This document shows positions 54,305 through 61,879 of a DNA stretch of 64,000 bases, piece by piece (position 1 is the stretch's first letter; every line of letters begins with the position of its first letter). The DNA lies in the NCBI RefSeq assembly GCF_030845195.1, contig NZ_CP132543.1, forward strand, positions 124,001 through 188,000. The letters are read 5' to 3'. The notes under the pieces were generated by a model. That model was given only the letters and a program-made list of their open reading frames with translations, was not told the origin of the DNA and ran no database searches. The position numbers and the translations under genes are program-made. The DNA comes from Sanyastnella coralliicola (GTDB taxonomy: Bacteria; Bacteroidota; Bacteroidia; Flavobacteriales_D; Sanyastnellaceae).

Positions 54305-56758
54305 TTAACGAGAGATCAATGTCTCAGTGAAAGACATGTCTTTGGTGGTCACCCGAACCACATAACTCCCTGCAGGAATCGCGTTCATCTGAACTAGATT
54401 GGTGCCTAGATCCACACCTACTTTTGATTCGTAGATGATGGCTCCCCTGGAGTCGAAGAGTTGTACCTGCGCAAAACCTGATTCTTGCGCGTCGAAACTG
54501 ATGGTCACATCCCCATCAGATGGGTTTGGCCAAACGAAAAGTTGAGAGGCGTTGACGTCGGTGAATACAGCCGTCAATTCTGTGGTGCTAGCGTCAGTAT
54601 TGAAAACCGTTCGCTGACTTCCGGTGCTGGCAACTTCGCCATCTTTGGTCTCCCAGTGTGAGAATTGGTAGCCCGGTGCTGGGTGGGCAGTGATGTCAAT
54701 AGGAATACCGTTGAAGTAGCTGCCATTCCAATCATGGGGAAGGGAGTCAAGACTGTTAATGGATACCGTACCTGCAAAAGCGGGAGCGGTGTTTAGTTCC
54801 AATTCGTAATGACCATCCAGATCAAATCCGTCACGTACCTGATCGAAGGCAATCTCGGTGCGTTTATCTGCGAACTCATATGCTCTTGGATAGAGCCAGA
54901 ATGTTTCCCAGAACCATCGGCTGCTTCCCCAACGTCCGTGATGACGGTCTTTTTCATCCCAAATGAGGGCTACGTGGTTACGTAGTTCGGAGGTGATCGC
55001 TTCCCGACTGAAGGCACTGTTGCACAAATCAGCATAGCGATTCAAGAAGGTGATTCTGTATTCCGCGTTAGCGTATAAATTGTTGAACAAGCGATAGTGC
55101 TTATTGTCAGGGAACTCATCAAGGAAGCGCTGCAACCCGTTATTCTGCTCCGTCGCAAAACCAAAGCTACTGAGCGAAACATCCATGTCAAACAAGATGT
55201 AGCGCCACTTGCCGCCATCTACCATCGGACGCCAAGCTTTCACGTTGTTGGCTGGCCAATCAACATTGTTCCAGAAGGTCTCGGTGATGATGTAGTCAGT
55301 GAAATTAGAAACGTCAACCAAAGATTCCGCGTGCGCGAAATTCTCAGGGACGTTCATGTCGTTCAACTCAACAAATTCGAGCATAGTGTCGAAACTGCTG
55401 ATGTCACCTTTGATCACCAGTGAATCGTCTTCGAGAATTGAAATAGGTGTACCTTCTTCATATTCCGTCACCGACCACACGAACCAATCATCAATCACGC
55501 GTTGGATATCCATGAAGCCCCAGTAATAACCGTTGATATAGAAGACACAAGGCTCTGAACCTTTGGCTTCTAGATCAAGCCCGTATTTGGTCACTTGACG
55601 CTCGATAAAAGAGTCAGAAATGTGCACTCGGTGATAGTCTGATCCACCATTACGAACAACGAACTTCTTGTAGGTAGTCTGATGAGATTGACGTTGAAGT
55701 TGAGCATAAAAGCGCTCCACGCCTAAGCGGTCTTTAGCGATAAATCTGAACGGACGTTGCGGTTGATTCCTTGCTGATTGACCACCGTGCATGCGGGATT
55801 CAGCCAATTGAGCAATGACCTGTTCTTCTTCTTGATAGACTTCAATCCAAGATAGGATATGTTGATTGTTCCAGATGTTTCCACCAAAGTGTGGCCACTC
55901 GGGATCAGCATTCGGACCGAGCATATAAATGCCAGTTTCTTCATCGAAGAGTTCGAGACTATCTGCGATCAAGGCCACAACAGGCATGTTGTGCTCTTCA
56001 TTAATGAAATAGGTAGCACCTACGATGCGAGATGGAAGTTTGCCGTCTTCAAAGTTCACCGCAGTCACTGACATGGTACTGTCAATGCTGATGCTACTGC
56101 CGTTCAGATCGTGCTGAGGGTAGAGGTTGTTTGTTTGGAACAAGGTTTCACCAGCAGTCTCTTGAACTGTTAGTTGAAAAGGTGCATCATAGAATCCGCC
56201 AGGACGAGAAAACACAGGCGCAGGTGCATAACCGTTGTAAGATTCGCTTGGGTTTATCTCACCCGGAGTAGTGTTGAGGAAGTAAACGAATTCCCCTTCT
56301 GAATTTCTTCCGTAGGCGTTGTCACTATGCAGTTCGGGTACAATGACAAAATCAACTACAGCGCCGTATTCATCGGTGAGGCGAATGGTTTCGCCGTCGC
56401 TGTCTATTCCAAAGTTGGTATGAAGTTCGGGTGTAGTGAGGTCTTTTCCTGAGCAAGCGACTACAATGTATTCTCCAGGGCCAATTTCTAATTCTGGAAG
56501 TGGCCATTTGAATTCATTGCCACTGTCTGTGAGGTGAAGTCCTTCTGTAGATTCAGCTGTGCTGCCTGGGTTGTAGAGTTCGATGTAATCAGGGGTATCT
56601 CCCTCGAAATCAGTGAAAGATGATCCATTGGCGGAGCACACTTCATTAATCACGAGTTGACCTTCCGCGATAGCGGGAAAAAGGCAGCAAATAAGCCAGC
56701 CTAGAATTCGTATGTTTCGACAAACGTTCAGCACAGAGAATCTCAGCGAAGATACCAT
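54305..56758 (-). CDS. CotH-family protein with lamin-tail domain and T9SS sorting domain
   Basis: An 817-residue exported protein. After the signal region (ending AIAEGQ) comes a lamin-tail domain (about 28-135; VINEVCSANGSSFTDFEGD, PDYIELYNPGS), a chitobiase-like beta domain, then the CotH domain (about 245-600) with MHGGQSARNQPQRPFRF, FMDIQRVIDDWF and ILFDMDVSLSSFG. CotH proteins resemble protein kinases and phosphorylate spore coat proteins in Bacillus; substrates here are unknown. It ends with a type A T9SS sorting domain (VWPNPSDGDVTISF ... GSYVVRV). The ATG at 56758 is preferred, because earlier Mets overlap the divergent PhoD gene. Confidence 0.87.
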   Translation of the reverse strand: MVSSLRFSVLNVCRNIRILGWLICCLFPAIAEGQLVINEVCSANGSSFTDFEGDTPDYIELYNPGSTAESTEGLHLTDSGNEFKWPLPELEIGPGEYIVVACSGKDLTTPELHTNFGIDSDGETIRLTDEYGAVVDFVIVPELHSDNAYGRNSEGEFVYFLNTTPGEINPSESYNGYAPAPVFSRPGGFYDAPFQLTVQETAGETLFQTNNLYPQHDLNGSSISIDSTMSVTAVNFEDGKLPSRIVGATYFINEEHNMPVVALIADSLELFDEETGIYMLGPNADPEWPHFGGNIWNNQHILSWIEVYQEEEQVIAQLAESRMHGGQSARNQPQRPFRFIAKDRLGVERFYAQLQRQSHQTTYKKFVVRNGGSDYHRVHISDSFIERQVTKYGLDLEAKGSEPCVFYINGYYWGFMDIQRVIDDWFVWSVTEYEEGTPISILEDDSLVIKGDISSFDTMLEFVELNDMNVPENFAHAESLVDVSNFTDYIITETFWNNVDWPANNVKAWRPMVDGGKWRYILFDMDVSLSSFGFATEQNNGLQRFLDEFPDNKHYRLFNNLYANAEYRITFLNRYADLCNSAFSREAITSELRNHVALIWDEKDRHHGRWGSSRWFWETFWLYPRAYEFADKRTEIAFDQVRDGFDLDGHYELELNTAPAFAGTVSINSLDSLPHDWNGSYFNGIPIDITAHPAPGYQFSHWETKDGEVASTGSQRTVFNTDASTTELTAVFTDVNASQLFVWPNPSDGDVTISFDAQESGFAQVQLFDSRGAIIYESKVGVDLGTNLVQMNAIPAGSYVVRVTTKDMSFTETLISR

Positions 56759-56768
56759 AAGTACATTC

Positions 56769-58517
56769 ATGCGCAGCAATTACCTACTTCCGATCTACGT
56801 CTTATTGCTCGGTTTATTGCCATTCAGTCTCGAAGCGTCGTCATTTCCTTTTTCATTTGGAGTGGCCTCTGGAGATGCTGATGCGTCGTCTTTGGTTATT
56901 TGGACGCGTCTTGATGACTTGATTGCTATGCCGCATCAAGTGTCTTATGAAGTAGCATATGACGCTGATTTCAATTCAGTGGTGAAGAGTGAGTCGTTCA
57001 TCGTAGAAGATCAATTTATCAAGGTGTTGGTTGAAGGATTAAGCTCAGGATGTATTTATTACCGCTTCCGAGCGGCCGGCTTTGTTTCAGCCACGGGGCG
57101 GGCAGAGATTATTGAAGACGGACAAGCCGTCACCTTTGCAGCATTTTCATGTGCTGATCATCAACGCGGCTATTTCCATGTTTACGATCATGCGTTACAG
57201 GCCAATGAGGCGGACTACTTGTTGTTTTTGGGAGACTACTATTATGACAATGCGCCTTCGGAAGCAGCCGTTGATGTGGAGGGGAGAGAGCATGATCCTC
57301 CGTACTTGCCTCGAACGAGAGATGACTTTGAATTGCGTTGGAAGCAGTATCGCGGCAATGCCTTGCTTCAAGAATTACATCGCCAATATGCTTCCTATGT
57401 TATTTGGGATGACCACGAGTTTGCTGATGATTGTTGGCGCGACGCCGGCGAGAATATATCGGGTGATGAATGGGAAGAGTTGAAAAGAAATGCAGTTGAC
57501 GCTTGGTATGATTGGATGCCGGTTAGAGATCGTGAGGCTGATTTCGCTAGCGCGGAATTGGGCCCGGCAAAATTGATCCTAACTGAGACGCGCATTCGCG
57601 GACGAGATGAGGTACTGCCTGCAGGCGACCCTGGCACTCTAGAAGAGGGCAGGAGCCTATTGGGAATTGAACAAGAGGAATGGTTCGCAACCGAGCTAGA
57701 TCATGAAAAACCCTGGACAATATTGCTAAGCGGAGTGCCTGTGATGCCGCAGCTCTATAATGGGTTGACTGTTCGTCCGCACGCTTGGGATGGGTACCCT
57801 GCGGCTCGGGATCGTCTCCAAGAGGCCATCGAGGGAAGCAACGCAAAGTTGCTCGTATTGAGTGGCGACATGCATGCGGCGAGAGTAGCTGATTTAGCAA
57901 CAGACACCTATGATCCAACAAGCCAAACGGGAACGTGGGGAATAGAGCTGACAGCACCACCAGTGACCTCACTTGTCCGTCAGGTGCCAGATTCATCAAA
58001 CTTCGCTGACCAAAATGAGCACATCCGTTATTTCGAAGAGTCGCACCGTGGTTATTTGAAGTTAAGGGTGAGTGAAACCTCGGTCTTAGCCCAGTTCATT
58101 TGGGTGTCTAGTGTAACTGAGGATGATGCCATTGAATTTACTGTCGGACCAAAGTTTCTGTCTGCCGCAGATGTCGGAGGAATCGCTCCAACGGAAGACG
58201 GTCAGTTTGAAGAGAATGACTGTGCGTTGTTGAGTGCTCCAGTGGTCATGAAGGAACAGGGCATTGCAACTTTCCTTGTGTTCCCGAATCCAACCAATGA
58301 CGAAGCATTCTTAGCAGCTGATCTAAGTGTCGGGGAGTTTCAAGTCCAAGTGGTGGATGCTTCAGGTAAGCAGTTGCATGCATTCACCTTCATTGCGGAA
58401 TACGGTGGCAGTCATATCATTCAATTGAATAGTCGGCACTTAGCACAAGGTGTATATACCATTCAAATGGAAGGTGTTGACTACAACAACAGTGTTCGCA
58501 TGGTTATTGGAGAGTAG
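56769..58517 (+). CDS. phoD: PhoD-like alkaline phosphatase with T9SS sorting domain
   Basis: A 582-residue exported metallophosphoesterase. The signal peptide ends near SLEASS, followed by the PhoD N-terminal domain start FPFSFGVASGDADASSLVIWTRLD. Catalytic motifs include GDYYYDN, WDDHEFADD and LSGDMHAARV, which coordinate the Ca/Fe centre in PhoD. The last about 75 residues form a type A T9SS domain (LVFPNPTNDEAFLAADL ... GVYTIQMEG), so the enzyme should act at the cell surface, releasing phosphate from esters. The ATG at 56769 is only ten bases from the divergent cotH start. It contains the 13-base word at 57545 (FASAE). Confidence 0.88.
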   Translation: MRSNYLLPIYVLLLGLLPFSLEASSFPFSFGVASGDADASSLVIWTRLDDLIAMPHQVSYEVAYDADFNSVVKSESFIVEDQFIKVLVEGLSSGCIYYRFRAAGFVSATGRAEIIEDGQAVTFAAFSCADHQRGYFHVYDHALQANEADYLLFLGDYYYDNAPSEAAVDVEGREHDPPYLPRTRDDFELRWKQYRGNALLQELHRQYASYVIWDDHEFADDCWRDAGENISGDEWEELKRNAVDAWYDWMPVRDREADFASAELGPAKLILTETRIRGRDEVLPAGDPGTLEEGRSLLGIEQEEWFATELDHEKPWTILLSGVPVMPQLYNGLTVRPHAWDGYPAARDRLQEAIEGSNAKLLVLSGDMHAARVADLATDTYDPTSQTGTWGIELTAPPVTSLVRQVPDSSNFADQNEHIRYFEESHRGYLKLRVSETSVLAQFIWVSSVTEDDAIEFTVGPKFLSAADVGGIAPTEDGQFEENDCALLSAPVVMKEQGIATFLVFPNPTNDEAFLAADLSVGEFQVQVVDASGKQLHAFTFIAEYGGSHIIQLNSRHLAQGVYTIQMEGVDYNNSVRMVIGE

Positions 58518-58598
58518 CGTTGTTAATAAGCTGGTATTCATATCCTTCATTGAGCCTTTAGATTTCGTAAGTTGAGGTGTCCAAAACACTTACATCTT

Positions 58599-59099
58599 AT
58601 GGAATTCAATTATCTAATCGTTGCCGCCGCTGCTCTTGTTCCGATGGTAGTAGGCTTTATTTGGTACAACCCAAAAGTATTCGGTACGGCGTGGATGAAC
58701 GTCGCAGGTATGACAGAAGAAAAGATCAAAGGCGGAAATATGCCTGTGATTTTCTTGGTGAGCTATGTGCTTAGTTTTCTTCTTGCCATGGCTACCGCCG
58801 GAATGGTGATTCACCAAATGTCTGTTCAGTCATTATTCTTCGCTCAGGAGGGCTTTATGGAAGGATCAGGCGCTGCTTATGATCAATTCACTGCTTTGAT
58901 GGAGCAATTTGAAGGAGTTCACCGCACTTTCGGACACGGAGTCCTTCACGGTGTTATTGGTGGTTTCTTTGTGGCGTTACCTATTCTAGGAACCAACGCA
59001 ATGTTTGAGCGCAAAGGCTTCAAGTACATCGCTGTGAACTGCGGATATTGGATCGTTACCCTCGGTTTGATGGGGGGTGTACTTTGCCAGTGGGCATAA
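58599..59099 (+). CDS. DUF1761 membrane protein
   Basis: A 166-residue protein with four membrane segments. The start (MEFNYLIVAAAALVPMVVGFIWYNPKVFGTAWM) is the characteristic DUF1761 opening. Function is unknown. The upstream frame begins at 58572, but the ATG at 58599 fits the family. A terminator follows the stop. Confidence 0.85.
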   Translation: MEFNYLIVAAAALVPMVVGFIWYNPKVFGTAWMNVAGMTEEKIKGGNMPVIFLVSYVLSFLLAMATAGMVIHQMSVQSLFFAQEGFMEGSGAAYDQFTALMEQFEGVHRTFGHGVLHGVIGGFFVALPILGTNAMFERKGFKYIAVNCGYWIVTLGLMGGVLCQWA

Positions 59100-59118
59100 T
59101 CCAATCATGAAATGAAAG

Positions 59119-59143
59119 AAAGGTCGCTTTGCGGCCTTTTTTT
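59119..59143 (+). terminator. Intrinsic terminator after the DUF1761 gene
   Basis: Stem AAAGGTCGC / GCGGCCTTT with a three-base loop and a T run, 19 bases after the stop. Confidence 0.85.
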
Positions 59144-59238
59144 GTGCCCAATCGTGCGGCATTAGCTTCAAATCCACATGAAAATCCGGATTTCGCAGTA
59201 GGAAGTTCTTGGCGAACTTCTAACTAAACACTACAAAA

Positions 59239-59985
59239 ATGAAGCATATTCTACATGTCGCATTTGCGCTAATCCTCAGTTCATCGGCGTTTGCACAGCC
59301 TGATAGCGAGGTTTTTCCAGATTTCACATACAGCGATTTGAACGGCATTGATCAAAATCTGTACTCGTATTTGGATCAAAATAAGATCGTCATCATCGAC
59401 ATTTTCGCCACTTGGTGTCCGAATTGTGTCAATTCGATTCCCGGAGTAGAAGCAATTTGGGAGGAACACGGTCCTGATGGTGATGATTCTGTGATGATAC
59501 TTTCTATGGAGCGCGACGCCAACACAAATAATGAAGCTGCGTTTGTCAATACCCACGGCATAGAGAACCCAGTGATCACCGGCGCTGAAGATTTCATCGC
59601 GAACACACTGAATGTGCCTTATCAACCGTACTTCTTCGTTGTCTGCCCTGATCGTTCATACGAACTACGCATTGGGGGTATCGGAGGTGATAGCACTATT
59701 CTGACTGATTTCTTCGAAGATTGTTCTTCAATCGTATCAGTTGAAGAACAACAAGAAGTGGCCTTCTCACTGTTGAATACAGTTGTTGATGCGGATCTTT
59801 TCGTCTTCAGCAACGGAGCCAATTCTCAGTTCAAAATTGTGTCTACTTCAGGTCAATTGGTTCGTTCAGGAGCTTTGTCGTTCGGAGATAACAACATTGA
59901 TCTGTCGTCACTGGCTGCAGGCACCTACGTAGTTCAGTTGACAAATGAGAAAGGGCAGCTTTCGCAACAGATTGTTAAGAGGTAG
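59239..59985 (+). CDS. TlpA-like thioredoxin-fold protein with T9SS sorting domain
   Basis: A 248-residue exported protein (signal peptide 1-19, ending SAFAQ). A TlpA/ResA-type thioredoxin domain (about 22-160) has the redox pair Cys60-Cys63 in FATWCPNCVNSIP and the cis-proline loop near PYQPYFFV. The C-terminal 70 residues are a type A T9SS domain (ADLFVFSNGANSQFKIV ... GTYVVQL). Most TlpA proteins are periplasmic, so sorting to the cell surface is unusual; it may reduce or oxidise thiols of other secreted Cys-rich proteins (inference). Confidence 0.85.
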   Translation: MKHILHVAFALILSSSAFAQPDSEVFPDFTYSDLNGIDQNLYSYLDQNKIVIIDIFATWCPNCVNSIPGVEAIWEEHGPDGDDSVMILSMERDANTNNEAAFVNTHGIENPVITGAEDFIANTLNVPYQPYFFVVCPDRSYELRIGGIGGDSTILTDFFEDCSSIVSVEEQQEVAFSLLNTVVDADLFVFSNGANSQFKIVSTSGQLVRSGALSFGDNNIDLSSLAAGTYVVQLTNEKGQLSQQIVKR

Positions 59986-60075
59986 TGGAACGTGGGTTGC
60001 GGATCGCGGATCGCGGAATGCGGAATGCGGAATGCGGAATGCGGATCGCGGTAGACGGCAGACGGTAGACCGTAG
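59985..60075. repeat. Heptanucleotide tandem array, GCGGAAT family (13 units)
   Basis: Thirteen consecutive 7-base units start at 59985: GTGGAAC, GTGGGTT, GCGGATC x2, GCGGAAT x4, GCGGATC, GCGGTAG, ACGGCAG, ACGGTAG, ACCGTAG. Phase is kept throughout, and the array ends exactly where the hairpin at 60076-60093 begins. The first base overlaps the stop codon of the thioredoxin-like gene. Confidence 0.85.
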
Positions 60076-60147
60076 CGGCGCATTTATGCGCCGTTAAAGG
60101 AACGGTTTCCTCTTAAGGTGAAATGTAGGGACGCATGAAATGCGTCC
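60041..60147. repeat. Compound intergenic repeat, copy 1 (heptads plus two hairpins)
   Basis: It contains the last heptads, hairpin A (CGGCGCATTTATGCGCCG, 60076-60093), a linker with TTTCCTCTTAAGGTGAAATG and hairpin B (GGACGCATGAAATGCGTCC, 60129-60147). A second copy lies at 60213-60305. The minus-strand open frames here are products of the repeat and are not genes. Confidence 0.85.
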
Positions 60148-60177
60148 ATATCGTGCATTTGGTATTGGTGCGATGAG

Positions 60178-60233
60178 GAACGCTGAATGCGGGACGTGGT
60201 ACGTGGTGGAACGCGGATCGCGGTAGACGGTAG
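60178..60233. repeat. Heptanucleotide array, second copy (8 units)
   Basis: Eight 7-base units in phase: GAACGCT, GAATGCG, GGACGTG, GTACGTG, GTGGAAC, GCGGATC, GCGGTAG, ACGGTAG. They run directly into hairpin A of copy 2. They share unit types with the first array but are more degenerate at the left end. Confidence 0.7.
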
Positions 60234-60305
60234 CGGCGCATAAATGCGCCGACGAAGGACCGATTTCCTCTTAAGGTGAAATGTAGGGACGCATGAAATG
60301 CGTCC
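60213..60305. repeat. Compound intergenic repeat, copy 2
   Basis: This is the second copy of the unit at 60041-60147. Hairpin A is CGGCGCATAAATGCGCCG (60234-60251), with compensating loop changes relative to copy 1. Hairpin B is identical to copy 1 (60287-60305), and the linker TTTCCTCTTAAGGTGAAATG is also identical. Confidence 0.85.
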
Positions 60306-60307
60306 AA

Positions 60308-60340
60308 CAAAAAAGCTCCCTCATTTCTGAGAGAGCTTTT
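60308..60340 (-). terminator. Intrinsic terminator of the tRNA-Val transcript
   Basis: On the minus strand the stem AAAGCTCTCTC / GAGGGAGCTTT (one G-U pair) with an AGAAAT loop is followed by TTTTTTG. It lies nine bases beyond the tRNA 3' end. Confidence 0.8.
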
Positions 60341-60348
60341 ATTTTCTG

Positions 60349-60423
60349 TGGGCCCTGCTGGATTCGAACCAGCGACCCCCTGCTTGTAAGGCAGGTGCTC
60401 TGAACCAACTGAGCTAAGAGCCC
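60349..60423 (-). tRNA. tRNA-Val (anticodon TAC)
   Basis: A 75-base gene. The acceptor arms GGGCTCT / AGGGCCC pair with one G-U; the D arm is GCTCAGTTGGTTCAGAGC; the anticodon stem CCTGC / GCAGG encloses the loop CTTACAA with anticodon TAC; the T arm is GCTGG-TTCGAAT-CCAGC. The discriminator is A, and CCA is not encoded. It is transcribed from a good promoter at 60530-60559 through a tRNA-like remnant and ends at the terminator 60308-60340. Confidence 0.96.
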
Positions 60424-60446
60424 CAATGTGTTTGAGTCTTTGAGAA

Positions 60447-60489
60447 AGCGACCCTCCCGACGCGTCGGGATGCTCTGAACAAACTGAGC
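60447..60489 (-). pseudogene. Truncated tRNA-like sequence upstream of tRNA-Val
   Basis: The minus strand reads GCTCAGTTTGTTCAGAGC, which differs from the D arm of the real tRNA-Val by one base. A perfect 16-base palindrome TCCCGACGCGTCGGGA (60455-60470) sits where the anticodon arm would be, then GGGTCGCT, like the start of the variable/T-arm region. Acceptor stem, T loop and anticodon are missing. It lies in the leader of the tRNA-Val transcript, 23 bases before the mature 5' end. Confidence 0.6.
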
Positions 60490-60509
60490 GTAGTTACTTT
60501 TTCCAGTGC

Positions 60510-60525
60510 CCCATTCGCTAATGGG
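60510..60525 (-). other. Perfect hairpin at the tRNA-Val transcript start
   Basis: CCCATT-loop-AATGGG with a four-base loop lies directly at the predicted transcript start (about 60523) of the tRNA-Val unit. It may protect or mark the 5' end of the precursor, or be a remnant of another tRNA arm. Confidence 0.45.
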
Positions 60526-60529
60526 ACTG

Positions 60530-60559
60530 CAAATATAGGTCTTTTTATTATCGGACAAA
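60530..60559 (-). promoter_or_regulatory. Bacteroidota promoter of the tRNA-Val unit
   Basis: On the minus strand TTTG (60556-60559), an 18-base spacer and TATATTTG (60530-60537) match the Bacteroidota sigma consensus closely. The spacer also faces the divergent methyltransferase gene starting at 60611. Confidence 0.75.
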
Positions 60560-60610
60560 CCTTCTGGGCAATTTTTTGAGAATCTATTTCAGCTTGGGAT
60601 ATATTGCAGC

Positions 60611-61375
60611 GTGAGCAGGATTTGGGCATACATACGCTATGTGCTTGGAGCTAAGGGGATTCACGGTGCGCATTCGCCGTTTATCTACGATCTCTTCAAT
60701 CATGTTTTTAATGACGATAGGCATTATTACGCCTTTGAACGTATTGAGAGACGTCGAAACTTGCTTTTAAAGAAGGAGGATGAGATTGAAGTTGAAGACT
60801 TAGGAGCAGGATCGAGGAAGATGAAATCTTCGACGCGGAAGGTGTCTGATATCGCAAGAACTTCTTTGAAACGTCCGAAGTACGCGCGGATGTTGTTTCG
60901 ACTTTGTACTCACCTTGAGCGCAAAGAAATCCTTGAATTTGGAACTTCGTTGGGAATCACCACTGCGTACTTGGCTTCTACTGGAGCACAGGTAGAGACG
61001 GTGGAAGGGGCACAGAGTATTCATGCTGAGGCAACTGAAGTCATGAAGGGGCTGAAGCTGGAAGCTAAACTGATCAATAGTTCCTTCAACGAATACCTCA
61101 ATGAACTGGGCGCTGGACGAAAGTTTGATCTGATATTTATCGATGGGCACCATGAAGGAAAAGCCCTATTGCATTACGCAACAGAGCTTCTACCGCATTT
61201 ATCTTCTGATGGGGTCATGGTCATCGATGACATCAATTGGTCTAGTGACATGCAAGAAGCATGGGGACAATTGATCAATTGGGATGACTTTGACCTGAGC
61301 CTCGATCTTTTTGAACTGGGCTTGTTATTTCGTCGGGAAGGCATGGTGAAACAGCACCATGTCATTCGCTACTAG
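60611..61375 (+). CDS. Class I SAM-dependent methyltransferase (O-methyltransferase-like)
   Basis: A 254-residue protein. The SAM-binding motif I is seen as ILEFGTSLGITTAYLAS (about 108-124), the acidic loop as VETVEGAQSIHAEA, and the metal/catalytic-type motif as FDLIFIDGHHEGKALLHY with VMVIDDINWS after it, as in catechol/caffeoyl-CoA-type O-methyltransferases. Substrate is unknown. The start is GTG; the conserved RYVLGAKGIHGAHSPFIYD near the N-terminus is typical of a Bacteroidota subfamily. It is divergent from the tRNA-Val unit and converges with the 112-residue gene. Confidence 0.82.
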   Translation: MSRIWAYIRYVLGAKGIHGAHSPFIYDLFNHVFNDDRHYYAFERIERRRNLLLKKEDEIEVEDLGAGSRKMKSSTRKVSDIARTSLKRPKYARMLFRLCTHLERKEILEFGTSLGITTAYLASTGAQVETVEGAQSIHAEATEVMKGLKLEAKLINSSFNEYLNELGAGRKFDLIFIDGHHEGKALLHYATELLPHLSSDGVMVIDDINWSSDMQEAWGQLINWDDFDLSLDLFELGLLFRREGMVKQHHVIRY

Positions 61376-61710
61376 GCAGTTGCTAGGATGCGCTCCACGT
61401 CATCAATCAACTCCGTAGAGAAATTGCGCTTGAGAAGTGAGCCGCTATCCGCATTGCTTGCAGCGTGTTTAGGACTAAGGTGAATCACAGCGGTACCTGT
61501 GTTTAGCAGGCCACTGAATTGTTCCTCTTGATGTTTGTCTGGTGTGAAGTAGTCATCAACAATGACAGCTACCGGATCTTGCTTCATATTCGCTTGGCAC
61601 AATTCAACAGAACTGAACATACAAATACGATCTACGTCAAGGGATTCAAAATGCTTATCCCAAAATTCGCTTTTCAGGCCATTTCCTGATACAATGAAAA
61701 GGGTTCTCAT
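61372..61710 (-). CDS. Small receiver-like protein of unknown function
   Basis: A 112-residue protein. The pattern MRTLFIVSGNG, DPVAVIVDDYFTPDK and TAVIHLSPKHA alternates strands and helices as in a CheY/Rossmann-type fold, but the phospho-acceptor motif of receivers is not clear. The stop overlaps the methyltransferase stop by four bases. A real gene is likely because the frame has a normal start and even composition; the function is unknown. Confidence 0.55.
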   Translation of the reverse strand: MRTLFIVSGNGLKSEFWDKHFESLDVDRICMFSSVELCQANMKQDPVAVIVDDYFTPDKHQEEQFSGLLNTGTAVIHLSPKHAASNADSGSLLKRNFSTELIDDVERILATA

Positions 61711-61879
61711 AACTAGATAGATTAACAGTGCAATCTACCTGCATCCTTTTGCTGTTTTTGAAAGGGAGATACTTCAGATGATGTCAGAGAATTCCGAAGC
61801 GAATTGGATTAGACCCGAGCATTTAACTTTTCATTTAATGCCTATATCCAGCATTAACCGTATTTTAGAAGCCCAAATA

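Noticed and set aside
60113-60558. Minus-strand open frames across the repeat-tRNA region
   Set aside because: They share the same translated tails because they read the duplicated hairpin unit and the tRNA; composition is that of repeats, not genes.
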